A DNA stretch of 64,000 nucleotides. Source: Croceivirga lutea. GTDB taxonomy: Bacteria; Bacteroidota; Bacteroidia; Flavobacteriales; Flavobacteriaceae. How positions within the stretch are numbered: the stretch's first letter is position 1; each line of letters opens with the position of its first letter. Location of the stretch: NCBI RefSeq assembly GCF_014235875.1, contig NZ_JACJUK010000008.1, positions 1-64,000 on the forward strand, given 5' to 3'. Shown here in pieces: positions 18,151-27,760 of the stretch. Under the pieces are notes generated by a model. The model was given only the letters and a program-made list of their open reading frames with translations, made no database searches and was not told where the DNA came from. Both the position numbers and the translations under genes were made by a program.

Positions 18151-19482
18151 ATGAGAGTTCTCTACTTTCTTATTGCTATTCTTTTAGGAGTAAACTATGT
18201 CTTCGTTAATTTTAGAATTGGCCCACTAACTTTTGACCGTTTATTAGAGTTTGCTATATTTTTCTTTCTTTTTAAAGATTTTTTAAAAGATTACAACACC
18301 AATAAATTTCTAAAAGGCTGGGTAAACTTTATACTGGCTTTTGCTTTTTTACAAGTTCTAGTAAATATTGGTCTCGTTATTAGGGGAACACTACCGCTAA
18401 TGGATGTAATAGCTTATTTTATTAAAGCACTTTCATTTTTAGCATTCTCATATTTGTTTTATTATATCTTAAAACAAGGAAAAATTTATGTTGACACCCT
18501 GCTTGGTGTCCACTTTTTAATTGTAGTTTTTGCAATTCTTCTACATCCCCTATCCCCAATTGCACTAGACTTATTTGAGATAAAAGCAAAGTTATTTCCT
18601 GTTTTAGATAAAGAACTTGCATTAAGACTCGGCGGTGAAAAAGAATATATCACTGGTGGGTATGCACGTAGATTTAGAGTCTCAGGCCCGTTCCCAACCG
18701 CAATTCTTTTTAGCTATTTTGCTATTAGCAATTTTCTATTGAATTTTTATATGTATGTAAAACATAAAGGAAAATTCTATTTAATAAATCTAGTTATTAT
18801 TATAATTGCTTCAATACTAACACAGACCCGTTCTTTGGTCTTAGGTGAATTTTTAGCAATAGGCGCTTATTTATTTTTCTTTCCTGGTTCTAAAAGAAAA
18901 ATCATTCATTTTAAAGGGGCCATAGCGCTCTTTCTAGGTGTACTTTTAGTAATTGGATATAAGGCTTCAAAGTTTGATTATGACCCTACAGGTAATTCTA
19001 GTGGTTCTAGATTAACTTCGGTAAGCAGTGGAGGAGAAAGTGATAGTAGACCGTTACTGTGGTATACAGGTTTATACACGGCTGTTACACATCCGTTAGG
19101 AATATCATCTCAAGATTATTGGGATGTTAAATGGGATTTTTACTATGAATATGGTCATTATCACATTCTATTTTATCCTTCTCACAACGGTTTAATAAAT
19201 ATTGCTTTTCAATATTCGTTTTTTGGCTATATACTTTTTGCTTTTTTTGTCTGGTTTCTAATTAGATACATTAAACAGCTTGACCAGAAATACCAGATAT
19301 TTTATCTAATTTCTTTTTTAGGATACGCTTTTCATATTTTCTTTCACAACGATTTTATTTTGGATGACGATTATTTGTTCCTTCTTGTATTAATTTCAAT
19401 TGGTTATGAATGGGAAAGAAAACAAAAAGAAAATTTAGAAATCGAAGTAAATGATGAAAACTTGACTTTAGAAAATGCATAA
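18151..19482 (+). CDS. O-antigen polymerase / ligase-like membrane protein (Wzy-like)
   Basis: 443 residues with about 10-12 membrane helices and a large periplasmic loop (about 275-335) containing GESDSRPLLWYTGLY and SHNGLINIAFQYSF, a pattern like the Wzy_C/O-antigen ligase family. It should polymerise repeat units in the periplasm. The start follows the flippase stop directly, and its end overlaps the next glycosyltransferase by 8 bp. The C-terminus (about 420-443) is acidic and cytoplasmic. Polymerase rather than ligase is inferred from its place beside wzx. Confidence 0.78.
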   Translation: MRVLYFLIAILLGVNYVFVNFRIGPLTFDRLLEFAIFFFLFKDFLKDYNTNKFLKGWVNFILAFAFLQVLVNIGLVIRGTLPLMDVIAYFIKALSFLAFSYLFYYILKQGKIYVDTLLGVHFLIVVFAILLHPLSPIALDLFEIKAKLFPVLDKELALRLGGEKEYITGGYARRFRVSGPFPTAILFSYFAISNFLLNFYMYVKHKGKFYLINLVIIIIASILTQTRSLVLGEFLAIGAYLFFFPGSKRKIIHFKGAIALFLGVLLVIGYKASKFDYDPTGNSSGSRLTSVSSGGESDSRPLLWYTGLYTAVTHPLGISSQDYWDVKWDFYYEYGHYHILFYPSHNGLINIAFQYSFFGYILFAFFVWFLIRYIKQLDQKYQIFYLISFLGYAFHIFFHNDFILDDDYLFLLVLISIGYEWERKQKENLEIEVNDENLTLENA

Positions 19483-20569
19483 AAAAAGAATCAAAGTTGG
19501 CTTTTTTGTACCTAGCTTAACATCGGGTGGAGCTGAGCGTATAATGGCATTTATTAGTCAAGCAATAGCTAAAGAAAAATTTGAGACTGTCTTGGTTTCT
19601 GTAGGCCATGAAAAAGATACTAAATATGATGTTTCTAATACAAAGGTCATTTATTTAAACCAAGATAGAGTTTTAACAGCACTACCTGCATTGTATAAGA
19701 TTCTTAAAACAGAGAATTTTGATGTAACCATGAGTGCTATTAGACATATGAACGCTTTAATGGGGTTTCTCTCTTTGTTTTTTAAAAAGACAAAATTTAT
19801 TGGGAGAGAAGCAAATGTAATGAGTGTCTTAGATAATTTTAAAGAACCTAATGATAGAGATTACCCTAATTGGGTATACAAATTTGCTTACAGGCAATTG
19901 GATGCAATCGTATGCCAATCTAATGATATGCTTAATGATTTGTCTAAAGAATTTCCGCAGTTTAAATCAAAATACGAGCTAATTAATAATCCTATTACTG
20001 ATGGATTTAAACCTAAGGAAAAAACAACGTTAGCCTCTGAACCACTGCAATTTATCACTGTAGCAAGTCTCGAACCTCGTAAGGGGCATTTAAGGGTTTT
20101 AGAAGGGCTGGCTCGTTTAGATGTGGATTTCAAGTATTATATGATAGGAAAAGGCTCCTTAGAAGATGAAATTTTCACGAATGCCGAACGTCTTGGAATT
20201 AGAGAAAAAGTAAAACATATACCCTTCACCAAAGAAATAAAAAAACATTTAGCTGATAGTAATGTTTTTATTCAAGGTTCTTATGTGGAAGGTTTTCCCA
20301 ATGCGCTTTTAGAAAGTTGCGCAGTAGGTACTCCGGTTATTGCGTTCAATGCTCCAGGAGGTATTAATGAAATAATTCAAAACGGAGAAAACGGATTTAT
20401 TATAGAAACTCCTTCAGAACTTAAAGAATCCATTCATAAAATACTTAATACAGACAACTTTTCACCTGAGAAAGTGAGTAAATCTGTCTTTGAAAAATAC
20501 CATTCAACAGTAATTATTAAGCGTTACGAGCAACTGTTTGAAAAATTAAACACAAACCTAACCATATAA
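19475..20569 (+). CDS. GT4-family glycosyltransferase
   Basis: 364 residues, GT-B fold. The N-terminus VGFFVPSLTSGGAERIM is the typical acceptor-side glycine-rich loop. The C-terminal domain has VASLEPRKGHLRVLEGL and the E-x7-E motif region EGFPNALLESCAVGTPVIAF, which binds the nucleotide sugar. It should add one sugar to the lipid-linked repeat unit on the cytoplasmic face. It overlaps the polymerase gene by 8 bp and lies 9 bp before the first amidotransferase. Donor and linkage cannot be predicted. Confidence 0.9.
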   Translation: MHKKRIKVGFFVPSLTSGGAERIMAFISQAIAKEKFETVLVSVGHEKDTKYDVSNTKVIYLNQDRVLTALPALYKILKTENFDVTMSAIRHMNALMGFLSLFFKKTKFIGREANVMSVLDNFKEPNDRDYPNWVYKFAYRQLDAIVCQSNDMLNDLSKEFPQFKSKYELINNPITDGFKPKEKTTLASEPLQFITVASLEPRKGHLRVLEGLARLDVDFKYYMIGKGSLEDEIFTNAERLGIREKVKHIPFTKEIKKHLADSNVFIQGSYVEGFPNALLESCAVGTPVIAFNAPGGINEIIQNGENGFIIETPSELKESIHKILNTDNFSPEKVSKSVFEKYHSTVIIKRYEQLFEKLNTNLTI

Positions 20570-20578
20570 ACAATTCCT

Positions 20579-22423
20579 ATGTGTGGAATTTATGGAACTA
20601 CCATTAATTACAATCAGCAGCAATTAAAAGAAAAATTACTGCGAACCAGTTATCGTGGCCCTGACAGATTGGGGCTTAAAGTTTATAACCATAATAACAA
20701 AAAGGTAAGTTTTGGGCATAACCGTTTGTCTATAATTGATTTAGATTCACGTTCTGACCAACCTTTTAACTATCAAGATAAAATTGAAATTGTTTTTAAC
20801 GGAGAAATTTTCAATTTTAAGGAAATCCGTAGTCGATTGCAAGCCGAGGGTTTTCAATTTAAAACTACGAGTGATACAGAGGTAGTCTGTGCCGCTTACC
20901 TAAAATATGGTGATAAATGTGTTGACTATTTCAACGGTATGTTTGCTTTTGTTATCTATGATATTAGCAATAATTCCTTTTTTGGAGCAAGAGACAGATT
21001 AGGTCAGAAACCTTTTTATTATTACCAAGAGAATGGAGAGTTTGAATTTTCTAGTCAAATTTCTTCCATTCAATTACATCATAAAAATTTATCTATTTCT
21101 TCTCATGCAATTCTAGAGTATTTACGCTGGGGAGCAATACCCGAACCCCACTCTATTTTTAATGAAATTAAAAAGTTAAAACCGGGGTATTGTTTTAGAT
21201 ACGCTTTAGATACACACACCTTTAAAGAATGGCAGTATTGGGATTTGCCCAAAGCCAATGAACAGTTTAATGGAAGTTATGATGAGGCAGTTGAAGAATT
21301 AGAAAATATGCTAAGCAATGCAGTTGATATTAGAATGTATGCAGATGTACCATTAGGTGTATTTTTATCTGGAGGTATAGATTCTTCACTCATTGCAGCA
21401 ATGGCCGCAAAAGGCTCAGAAAATAAGGTAAACACCTTTTCTGTAAAATTCAACGAAAAAGGTTTTGATGAAAGTATTTATGCGCAAAAGGTAGCAGACC
21501 ATCTAAAAACCAACCACCATGTAATTGAATGCAATTATGATGAAGGTCTAGACTTAATAACAAATTTTTATCAATTTTATGACGAGCCATTTGCAGATGC
21601 TTCTGCCATACCCTCAATGCTATTAGCTAAACATACCAAGAAACATGTTACGGTTGCGTTATCTGGTGATGCTGGTGATGAGAGCTTTTTGGGCTACCAC
21701 AGGTATAAATGGATGAAGCAAGTTCAACCATTGTTTAACATGCCTTCTGTTTTTAGAAAAACGCTAGCTGCAAGCTGCGGAATTATTCCAAATTATAGAA
21801 TAAAAACCATAGGAAAAGGCTTAAAAGCTTCTACAATTGAAGACCTCTACCCTACCACCATAACCTCCATGGATTTAGAATGGATAGCTAAAAAATGGAA
21901 GGATAAAGAATTTGAAGAAAAAGCTTATTTATTAAGTAATAAATCTTTTCTTGAACGTGTTTCAGACTTTGATTTAAAAGCCTATCTAAACTGGCATATT
22001 AATACAAAGGTAGACCGCGCAACTATGGCGTTTTCCCTTGAAGCTCGCAGCCCGTTAATGGATTATCGTATAGTTGAATTTGGTAGAAAACTACCCACTT
22101 CCTTCAAATATGATGGAGACAATCAGAAGCGAATTTTGAAAGATATTTTGTACAAACATGTTCCCCAAAATTTCTTCGACAGACCAAAAGCAGGATTTAC
22201 CATGCCCTTTGAAAACTGGTTTAGAGGAGAATTAAAAGACTTAGTACTTTCTGAATTAAGTGAATCTGAACTAAAAACTATTCCAGGTATTAATCAGCCG
22301 TTAGTAAGTAAAATGATTAACCAACATATGGATGGCAGCTGGAACAGGTATCCAGTAATTTGGAAAATTTTGGTTTTAAAACAGTGGTTAAATCAAAACA
22401 AAACTGGTTTAAGTATTCGCTAA
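20579..22423 (+). CDS. asnB: Asparagine-synthase-like amidotransferase 1 (glutamine-hydrolysing)
   Basis: 614 residues. The glutaminase domain starts at the catalytic Cys2 (MCGIYGT) and includes YRGPDR and FNGEIFN; the synthetase domain carries the PP-loop LSGGIDSSLIAA and SGDAGDE. In polysaccharide clusters such enzymes (for example WbpS and WbtH) are associated with converting uronic acids to uronamides rather than making asparagine. Here the gene sits between two glycosyltransferases and downstream of two uronic-acid dehydrogenases, which fits that role. A second, clearly different copy lies at 23583. The uronamide function is inference. Confidence 0.9.
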   Translation: MCGIYGTTINYNQQQLKEKLLRTSYRGPDRLGLKVYNHNNKKVSFGHNRLSIIDLDSRSDQPFNYQDKIEIVFNGEIFNFKEIRSRLQAEGFQFKTTSDTEVVCAAYLKYGDKCVDYFNGMFAFVIYDISNNSFFGARDRLGQKPFYYYQENGEFEFSSQISSIQLHHKNLSISSHAILEYLRWGAIPEPHSIFNEIKKLKPGYCFRYALDTHTFKEWQYWDLPKANEQFNGSYDEAVEELENMLSNAVDIRMYADVPLGVFLSGGIDSSLIAAMAAKGSENKVNTFSVKFNEKGFDESIYAQKVADHLKTNHHVIECNYDEGLDLITNFYQFYDEPFADASAIPSMLLAKHTKKHVTVALSGDAGDESFLGYHRYKWMKQVQPLFNMPSVFRKTLAASCGIIPNYRIKTIGKGLKASTIEDLYPTTITSMDLEWIAKKWKDKEFEEKAYLLSNKSFLERVSDFDLKAYLNWHINTKVDRATMAFSLEARSPLMDYRIVEFGRKLPTSFKYDGDNQKRILKDILYKHVPQNFFDRPKAGFTMPFENWFRGELKDLVLSELSESELKTIPGINQPLVSKMINQHMDGSWNRYPVIWKILVLKQWLNQNKTGLSIR

Positions 22424-22424
22424 T

Positions 22425-23579
22425 ATGAAAAGTTCAAAACCCAACGTAAGTATTCTTATCACCAGTTTTACTAGTGGAGGAGCCGAAAAAGTTATTAGTT
22501 TACTATTAAAACCAATGTTGAATGATTTTAATGTAACATTGGTTTTATTTTATAATGAGAAACATTTTAATATTCCTAAAGGAGTTGATTTAGTATTACT
22601 TTCAGAGGAGGAGCCAAGTCAAGGAATAATTTCAAAATTTAAAGATTTAGCCAAATTTAAAAAGGCGTATCAAGAATTATTAATAGCTAAACAAATAGAT
22701 TATTCTATTTCATTTTTAGCTTTTCCTAATTTAATTAACGGACTACTTTCTACAAAGAACAGAAAATTCAAAACTTTATTAAGTGAAAGAGGTTTTCCTA
22801 GTGATAATACAACTAGTAAAATATCTAAATTAATTTCAAAAATTGGGTACCCCATTTTATATAATAAATGCGACCGCTTATTTTCGAATTCTATATTCAT
22901 TAATGAAGATTTAGCAGAAAATTTTGGTGTTAAAATTCCAATGGAAGTTATATACAACCCAATTGAAATACCTGAAAACACTATTGTACCCAGCAGTCTT
23001 AATAAAGAACTTATTCCATTAAAATTAATAACCGTAGGTTCTGTTGACAAGCGAAAAAATCAAATAATGGTCATAAGAGCATTAAAAGAATTAGATGATA
23101 AAGCTATAGAGTTTTCAATATTTGGAGCGGGCCCTTTAGAGAATTATGTAGCTGAAGAGATTAATCAATTAGAATTAGCAACACATGTTTTCTTAAAAGG
23201 TAGAACTAAAGAAGTTAATACAGAACTAAGCAAATCACATCTATTCATATTGAGTTCCTTTACAGAAGGTTTTCCTAATGCGCTGATGGAAGGTATGGCG
23301 GCTGGTTTACCGTGTATCTCAACCAACTGCTTATCTGGACCCTTAGAAATGTTGAACCAGAACCAAGAGGTAAATATTAAAAATGGTGAATTTGTGCTGG
23401 CTAAATATGGGATTTTAGTGAATACTGATGACCATGTGGGACTTGCTAAAGCAATTAAATTCTTTAAAGAAAATCCTGACGAACGTCAAAAATATAGTAA
23501 GCTTAGTTTAGAACGTGCCAAAGACTACGACTTAAATAGCATCTATTCAGAGTTTAAAAATTTTATTGAAAAGAATTAA
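22425..23579 (+). CDS. GT4-family glycosyltransferase
   Basis: 384 residues, GT-B fold. The N-terminal loop is ITSFTSGGAEKVISLL. The C-terminal domain has VGSVDKRKNQIMVIRAL and the nucleotide-sugar binding stretch EGFPNALMEGMAAGLPCIS, with a CLSGPLEML segment seen in GalNAc/Glc-type GT4 enzymes. It begins 1 bp after the first asnB stop and ends 3 bp before the second asnB, so the three are translated together. It is expected to add one residue to the lipid-linked repeat. Sugar specificity is unknown. Confidence 0.9.
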   Translation: MKSSKPNVSILITSFTSGGAEKVISLLLKPMLNDFNVTLVLFYNEKHFNIPKGVDLVLLSEEEPSQGIISKFKDLAKFKKAYQELLIAKQIDYSISFLAFPNLINGLLSTKNRKFKTLLSERGFPSDNTTSKISKLISKIGYPILYNKCDRLFSNSIFINEDLAENFGVKIPMEVIYNPIEIPENTIVPSSLNKELIPLKLITVGSVDKRKNQIMVIRALKELDDKAIEFSIFGAGPLENYVAEEINQLELATHVFLKGRTKEVNTELSKSHLFILSSFTEGFPNALMEGMAAGLPCISTNCLSGPLEMLNQNQEVNIKNGEFVLAKYGILVNTDDHVGLAKAIKFFKENPDERQKYSKLSLERAKDYDLNSIYSEFKNFIEKN

Positions 23580-23582
23580 TCT

Positions 23583-25487
23583 ATGTGCGGAATCAATGGT
23601 TTAATAAGTAGTGCTGCTATAAGCAAAGAAACTATAAGTAACCACTTAGAAAAAATGAATAATGCTATTATTCATCGTGGACCTGATGATGATGGTGTAT
23701 ATGTAGATAGTTTTAAAGGCAACACTTTTGCTATGGGTATGAGGCGACTTTCGATAATCGACCTCTCAACAGGAAAACAACCCATTTCAAATGATGACGG
23801 TAGTATTACCATAGTTTTTAATGGTGAAATATATAACTATAAAAGTCTAAAAAAAGAACTTCAAGACTTAGGTGTCACATTTAAAACCAACAGTGACACT
23901 GAGGTTATTCTACGACAATATGAGGCATTTGGAACAGCATCTTTTTCCAAATTAGATGGTATGTTTGGTTTTAGCATTTTTGATAAAAATCTAGGAAAAA
24001 TCTTTATTGCTAGAGACTTTTTTGGAGAAAAACCACTTTACTATACCACTCATAAGAATCAGTTTATTTGGGCTTCTGAATTAAAATCTATCGTTAAAAT
24101 ACTAGATAAGAAACCAGAGGTTTCAAAGATTGGGTTAAACTTATTTTTTCGACTTACCTATGTACCCGCACCGCATACAATTTTTGAAGATATTTACAAA
24201 TTACCGGCAAATTCATTCATAAGCTATGACTTAGCCACTAACACCTTTGAAACCGCTCAAATTGAACCAGAATTCAATAAATCATCCGTAGAAACCAATT
24301 TTGAAAGTGCTAAAAATAAAGTAAGAGAATTGGTAACAGAATCTGTTGTAAGTAGGTCTGTTGCAGATGTACCTTTGGGTACCTTTTTATCTGGTGGTGT
24401 TGATTCCTCTATCATTTCACTCTGTTTATCAAAACATAAAAATGAAAAGATAAACACCTTTTCAATTGGCTTTGAGAAAAAAGAATTTGATGAGACAGAT
24501 AAATCAAGAGTGGTTGCTGATTTAATTAATAGTAATCATCATGAGTTTATAGTTAAAGAAGATGATTTTAAAACAGATTTACATGAAATTCTATTAAACT
24601 TCGATGAGCCGTTTTCTGATACCGCCTCTTTACCCACATATTTAGTTGCCAAAAAAACAAGAGCACATGTAAAAGTAGCGCTAACTGGTGATGGTGGTGA
24701 TGAAGTTTTTGGAGGTTACAACAAGTACTATGTGGGTAAAATCAACAATAAGTACATTTCAGTTGTTCCAAAAGGTATTCATAATATTATTATGAAAACC
24801 GTTTATCCGCTACTCTACACCAAAGATGATAGAAGAGATAAACGTTTTGCTGCACGCAAAATGCTAAATACGATAAACTATAATGGCAATTATTTCTGGG
24901 ATATTATTTCGCTTGCAAATACTGAAAATCAATTACAACAACTCCTAAAAACAAATCAAGTAATACCTAATGTTTTTTCTGAATATCAAGAGAAATTAGG
25001 TTTTGAAAGTCCAAAAACCTTGACAGACTTTAGGTTTGTTGATAAAATAATAAGTCTAGAAGGCGGCATGCTTCCAAAAGTTGACCGCACTAGTATGCTA
25101 ACATCCTTAGAGTGTAGAGCACCGTTATTAAATAAAAAACTTTGGCGCTATGCAAATGGTTTACCAGAAGATTTTTTAATGAAAGGTTGGAACAAAAAGT
25201 ACATCTTAAAAGAAGCTTTTAAGCAAGATTTCCCAGAAGGGTTTTTAGAAAAAAGTAAACAAGGTTTTGAAACCCCTGTTGGCGATTGGTTGCGCAAAAG
25301 TCTCAGAAAAGAAATGGAATCATATATAGCTCCTTCACTTTTAGAAAAACAAGGCTTTTTTAATGAGAATTACATTACCAATTTGGTTAATGACCATCTA
25401 AACGGTAAAAGAGACAATAGTTACATGGTTTGGGCATTCTATTGTTTTCAAAAATGGTATTGTAATACTTATGATTTAAGTGCCTGA
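23583..25487 (+). CDS. asnB: Asparagine-synthase-like amidotransferase 2 (glutamine-hydrolysing)
   Basis: 634 residues. It has the N-terminal Cys2 nucleophile (MCGINGL), HRGPDDDG, FNGEIYNY, the PP-loop LSGGVDSSIISL and TGDGGDEVFGGY. It is closer to classic AsnB than the copy at 20579, but sits in the same operon immediately after a glycosyltransferase, so it too may amidate a sugar carboxylate. Its 3' end overlaps the convergent deacetylase gene by 19 bp, marking the end of this plus-strand run. True asparagine synthesis remains possible. Confidence 0.9.
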   Translation: MCGINGLISSAAISKETISNHLEKMNNAIIHRGPDDDGVYVDSFKGNTFAMGMRRLSIIDLSTGKQPISNDDGSITIVFNGEIYNYKSLKKELQDLGVTFKTNSDTEVILRQYEAFGTASFSKLDGMFGFSIFDKNLGKIFIARDFFGEKPLYYTTHKNQFIWASELKSIVKILDKKPEVSKIGLNLFFRLTYVPAPHTIFEDIYKLPANSFISYDLATNTFETAQIEPEFNKSSVETNFESAKNKVRELVTESVVSRSVADVPLGTFLSGGVDSSIISLCLSKHKNEKINTFSIGFEKKEFDETDKSRVVADLINSNHHEFIVKEDDFKTDLHEILLNFDEPFSDTASLPTYLVAKKTRAHVKVALTGDGGDEVFGGYNKYYVGKINNKYISVVPKGIHNIIMKTVYPLLYTKDDRRDKRFAARKMLNTINYNGNYFWDIISLANTENQLQQLLKTNQVIPNVFSEYQEKLGFESPKTLTDFRFVDKIISLEGGMLPKVDRTSMLTSLECRAPLLNKKLWRYANGLPEDFLMKGWNKKYILKEAFKQDFPEGFLEKSKQGFETPVGDWLRKSLRKEMESYIAPSLLEKQGFFNENYITNLVNDHLNGKRDNSYMVWAFYCFQKWYCNTYDLSA

Positions 25488-26461
25488 AGTTTTCTCTCTA
25501 TTTCAACCATTGTAGCGGCTTTAAAATTGTATTTGGTATTTAAATACTTATAATGCTTCAGAATTTCTTCAAGTATTTCAAAATTCTCATTCATATTTGC
25601 TCCGAAGTTGTGCGGATGCCACCAGAGATGAAATAATTCTTTCTTTTTAGCGGCATGCGTCATGCTTTTTTTAATACGTCTAACTTGAAGTGGTTTTAAA
25701 AAAGAGATACGTTTTTGAAATGGTCGTAAAAATCTACTAGAAGGAATATTAAATGGAAGTTCATTAGTTGCCAAATCAGGTAAACTGTAAGTATGATGAC
25801 CAGAAAGATTAATATAACAATTTGCAGTTCTAAAAATTTTTTTAAGTAATGAAGTATCCTCTTCATTCTGGTAGCTCTGAAACCAAACCTCTTCATTACC
25901 CCGATAAGATTTTATACCGTATTTCAAGAGTATATTCTTATATGCATCGTTAAACTGGTTTCTAGGAAAAACAATAGATTCTATCACAATTTCTTCTTTA
26001 GAAGCTATAGCTATCGCTGCTTTAATATCAGCCTCAAAGTCTTGTTTAGTCTGTCCTTTCTCTAAACAATAATAATGAGAAAACGTATGTGTGCTAATTT
26101 CGTGTTGTGGATGAGTCTTTATTAACTTTATTAGATTTAACGCATAATGATAAGGGTCATCTTTTGAGCTTTCCTTAACTAGATTAAAGTCATCAGCATA
26201 AGGTGACAAATTTTCATCAATGTAATTGGGTTTCTGCCGCGGACAATAACTCAAAAGTTCCTCTTTAGAATTGGAAAATAAAAAACCTACCGTTGCAAAT
26301 GTGGCTTTGGCATTATATAAATCGAAGAAATTTAATAACTTAGGAATAACTTTTTGAACATTAGCAATAGATTCCCCGTAAGATGCTAGAGTTCGTTTGT
26401 CTCTTACCCCCCAAAAAAGTTCAAAATCTAAAGAAATTACAAAATGACCAGTATCATTCAT
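25469..26461 (-). CDS. Polysaccharide deacetylase family protein (NodB-like)
   Basis: 330 residues, no obvious signal peptide. The first NodB motif appears as SLDFELFWG, with the metal-binding aspartate near residue 12. The second motif is STHTFSHYY, giving the H-x3-H metal ligands at about residues 121-125. A later segment LFHLWWHPHNFG supplies another conserved histidine typical of this subgroup. It probably removes an acyl group from a sugar, perhaps on a cytoplasmic lipid-linked intermediate. It is the only minus-strand gene within region 3, overlapping the second asnB by 19 bp tail to tail. The substrate is unknown. Confidence 0.82.
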   Translation of the reverse strand: MNDTGHFVISLDFELFWGVRDKRTLASYGESIANVQKVIPKLLNFFDLYNAKATFATVGFLFSNSKEELLSYCPRQKPNYIDENLSPYADDFNLVKESSKDDPYHYALNLIKLIKTHPQHEISTHTFSHYYCLEKGQTKQDFEADIKAAIAIASKEEIVIESIVFPRNQFNDAYKNILLKYGIKSYRGNEEVWFQSYQNEEDTSLLKKIFRTANCYINLSGHHTYSLPDLATNELPFNIPSSRFLRPFQKRISFLKPLQVRRIKKSMTHAAKKKELFHLWWHPHNFGANMNENFEILEEILKHYKYLNTKYNFKAATMVEIERKLQALKS

Positions 26462-26593
26462 TTAAAACCAGTTTAACATAAATATTAATCATCCTAACGA
26501 AAAAGAATCAATTAAATTTAATTTAATGGCTAATTTCGGCAATCAAAACCATTAACTAATACTCAAGGTAAATTAATGCCTGATTTTTAACCA

Positions 26594-27760
26594 ATGAAAC
26601 TACTTTTTGTTGCAAACGTAGATTGGTATGTTATTTCCCATCGTATCAAAATTATAGAAGCTGCTGTAAACGCAGGATGGGATGTTACTGTTGCCTGTGA
26701 AGATTCTGGTCGTAAAAATGAAATTGAAGCTACAGGAGCAAAATTCATTAATTTTCCTTTTGAACGTTCGGGAACCAATCCCTTAAAAGAACTAAAGCTT
26801 ATAAAAAATTTCTATTTTTTATATAAAGATTTTCCAGCTGACGTTATTCACCATGTTTCTTTAAAGCCTGTAATATATGGCTCATTAATGGCTAAGCTTT
26901 TAAAAAAACCTACCGTTTTAAATGCTGTAAGTGGTTTAGGTTATGTATTCACTGGTCAAAATTTAAAGAGTGCTTTAGTTCAAAGAGCGATGTTGTCGTT
27001 TATGAAATATGGTTTTAAGCGAGAAAACTTGGCGTTTATTTTTCAAAATAAAGATGACCATAATGAGCTTGCGAGCTTAGGATCAGTTTATCCTCAAAAT
27101 AGGGTTTACTTTATCAAAGGTTCTGGTGTTGATTTAAAAGAATATCAACCCTTAGAAAGAGAAGAAAGTGATAGAGTTAAAATTCTCTTTCCTGCCAGAA
27201 TGTTGTATGATAAAGGAATACGGGAACTAAAAATAGCCTCAGAAATTTTAAAAAAGCAATATCAGCATAAAGTGCAGTTTGTATTAGCTGGTATGGCAGA
27301 CTTAGATAATAGAGCTGGTGTTTCTGAAGATTTCTTAAATGAATGGTCAGACCAAAGTGATTATGTAAATTGGATAGGCTTTTCAAAGAATATGATTCAA
27401 ACCTTCGCTGAAAGTGATATTGTAGCCTTACCATCTTACAGAGAAGGTTTACCAAAGGCATTAATTGAGGCTTCTGCTATGGGTAAACCAATTGTTACTT
27501 GCGATACCGTTGGCTGTAGAGAATGTGTTGAAGATGGCGTTAACGGTTTTCTAGTTCCTGTTAAATCTGGTGAACATCTAGCTGAGGCTTTAGCAAAACT
27601 TATAGACAACCCAGAATTACGTAAAGAAATGGGTAAAGCGTCTCGTCTAAAAGCAGAACAAGAATTTGATGTAAATCAGGTTATCCAAAAACATTTAAAT
27701 ATTTACCAAGACCTGTTACTTTTGCTCAATAAAAATCAAAGAGCAATTGTTGACCAATAA
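26594..27760 (+). CDS. GT4-family glycosyltransferase (PglA-like)
   Basis: 388 residues. The N-terminus FVANVDWYVISHRI and the VIHHVSLKPVIYGS segment match the PglA/WbnK-like branch of GT4, whose known members add GalNAc or Gal to a lipid-linked amino sugar. The donor-binding motif is EGLPKALIEASAMGKPIVT. It would act early, directly on the sugar attached by the adjacent WecA/WbpL-like enzyme, whose gene overlaps its 3' end by 14 bp. Specificity for a GalNAc donor fits the UDP-GalNAc-forming epimerase at 12943 but is inferred. Confidence 0.88.
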   Translation: MKLLFVANVDWYVISHRIKIIEAAVNAGWDVTVACEDSGRKNEIEATGAKFINFPFERSGTNPLKELKLIKNFYFLYKDFPADVIHHVSLKPVIYGSLMAKLLKKPTVLNAVSGLGYVFTGQNLKSALVQRAMLSFMKYGFKRENLAFIFQNKDDHNELASLGSVYPQNRVYFIKGSGVDLKEYQPLEREESDRVKILFPARMLYDKGIRELKIASEILKKQYQHKVQFVLAGMADLDNRAGVSEDFLNEWSDQSDYVNWIGFSKNMIQTFAESDIVALPSYREGLPKALIEASAMGKPIVTCDTVGCRECVEDGVNGFLVPVKSGEHLAEALAKLIDNPELRKEMGKASRLKAEQEFDVNQVIQKHLNIYQDLLLLLNKNQRAIVDQ

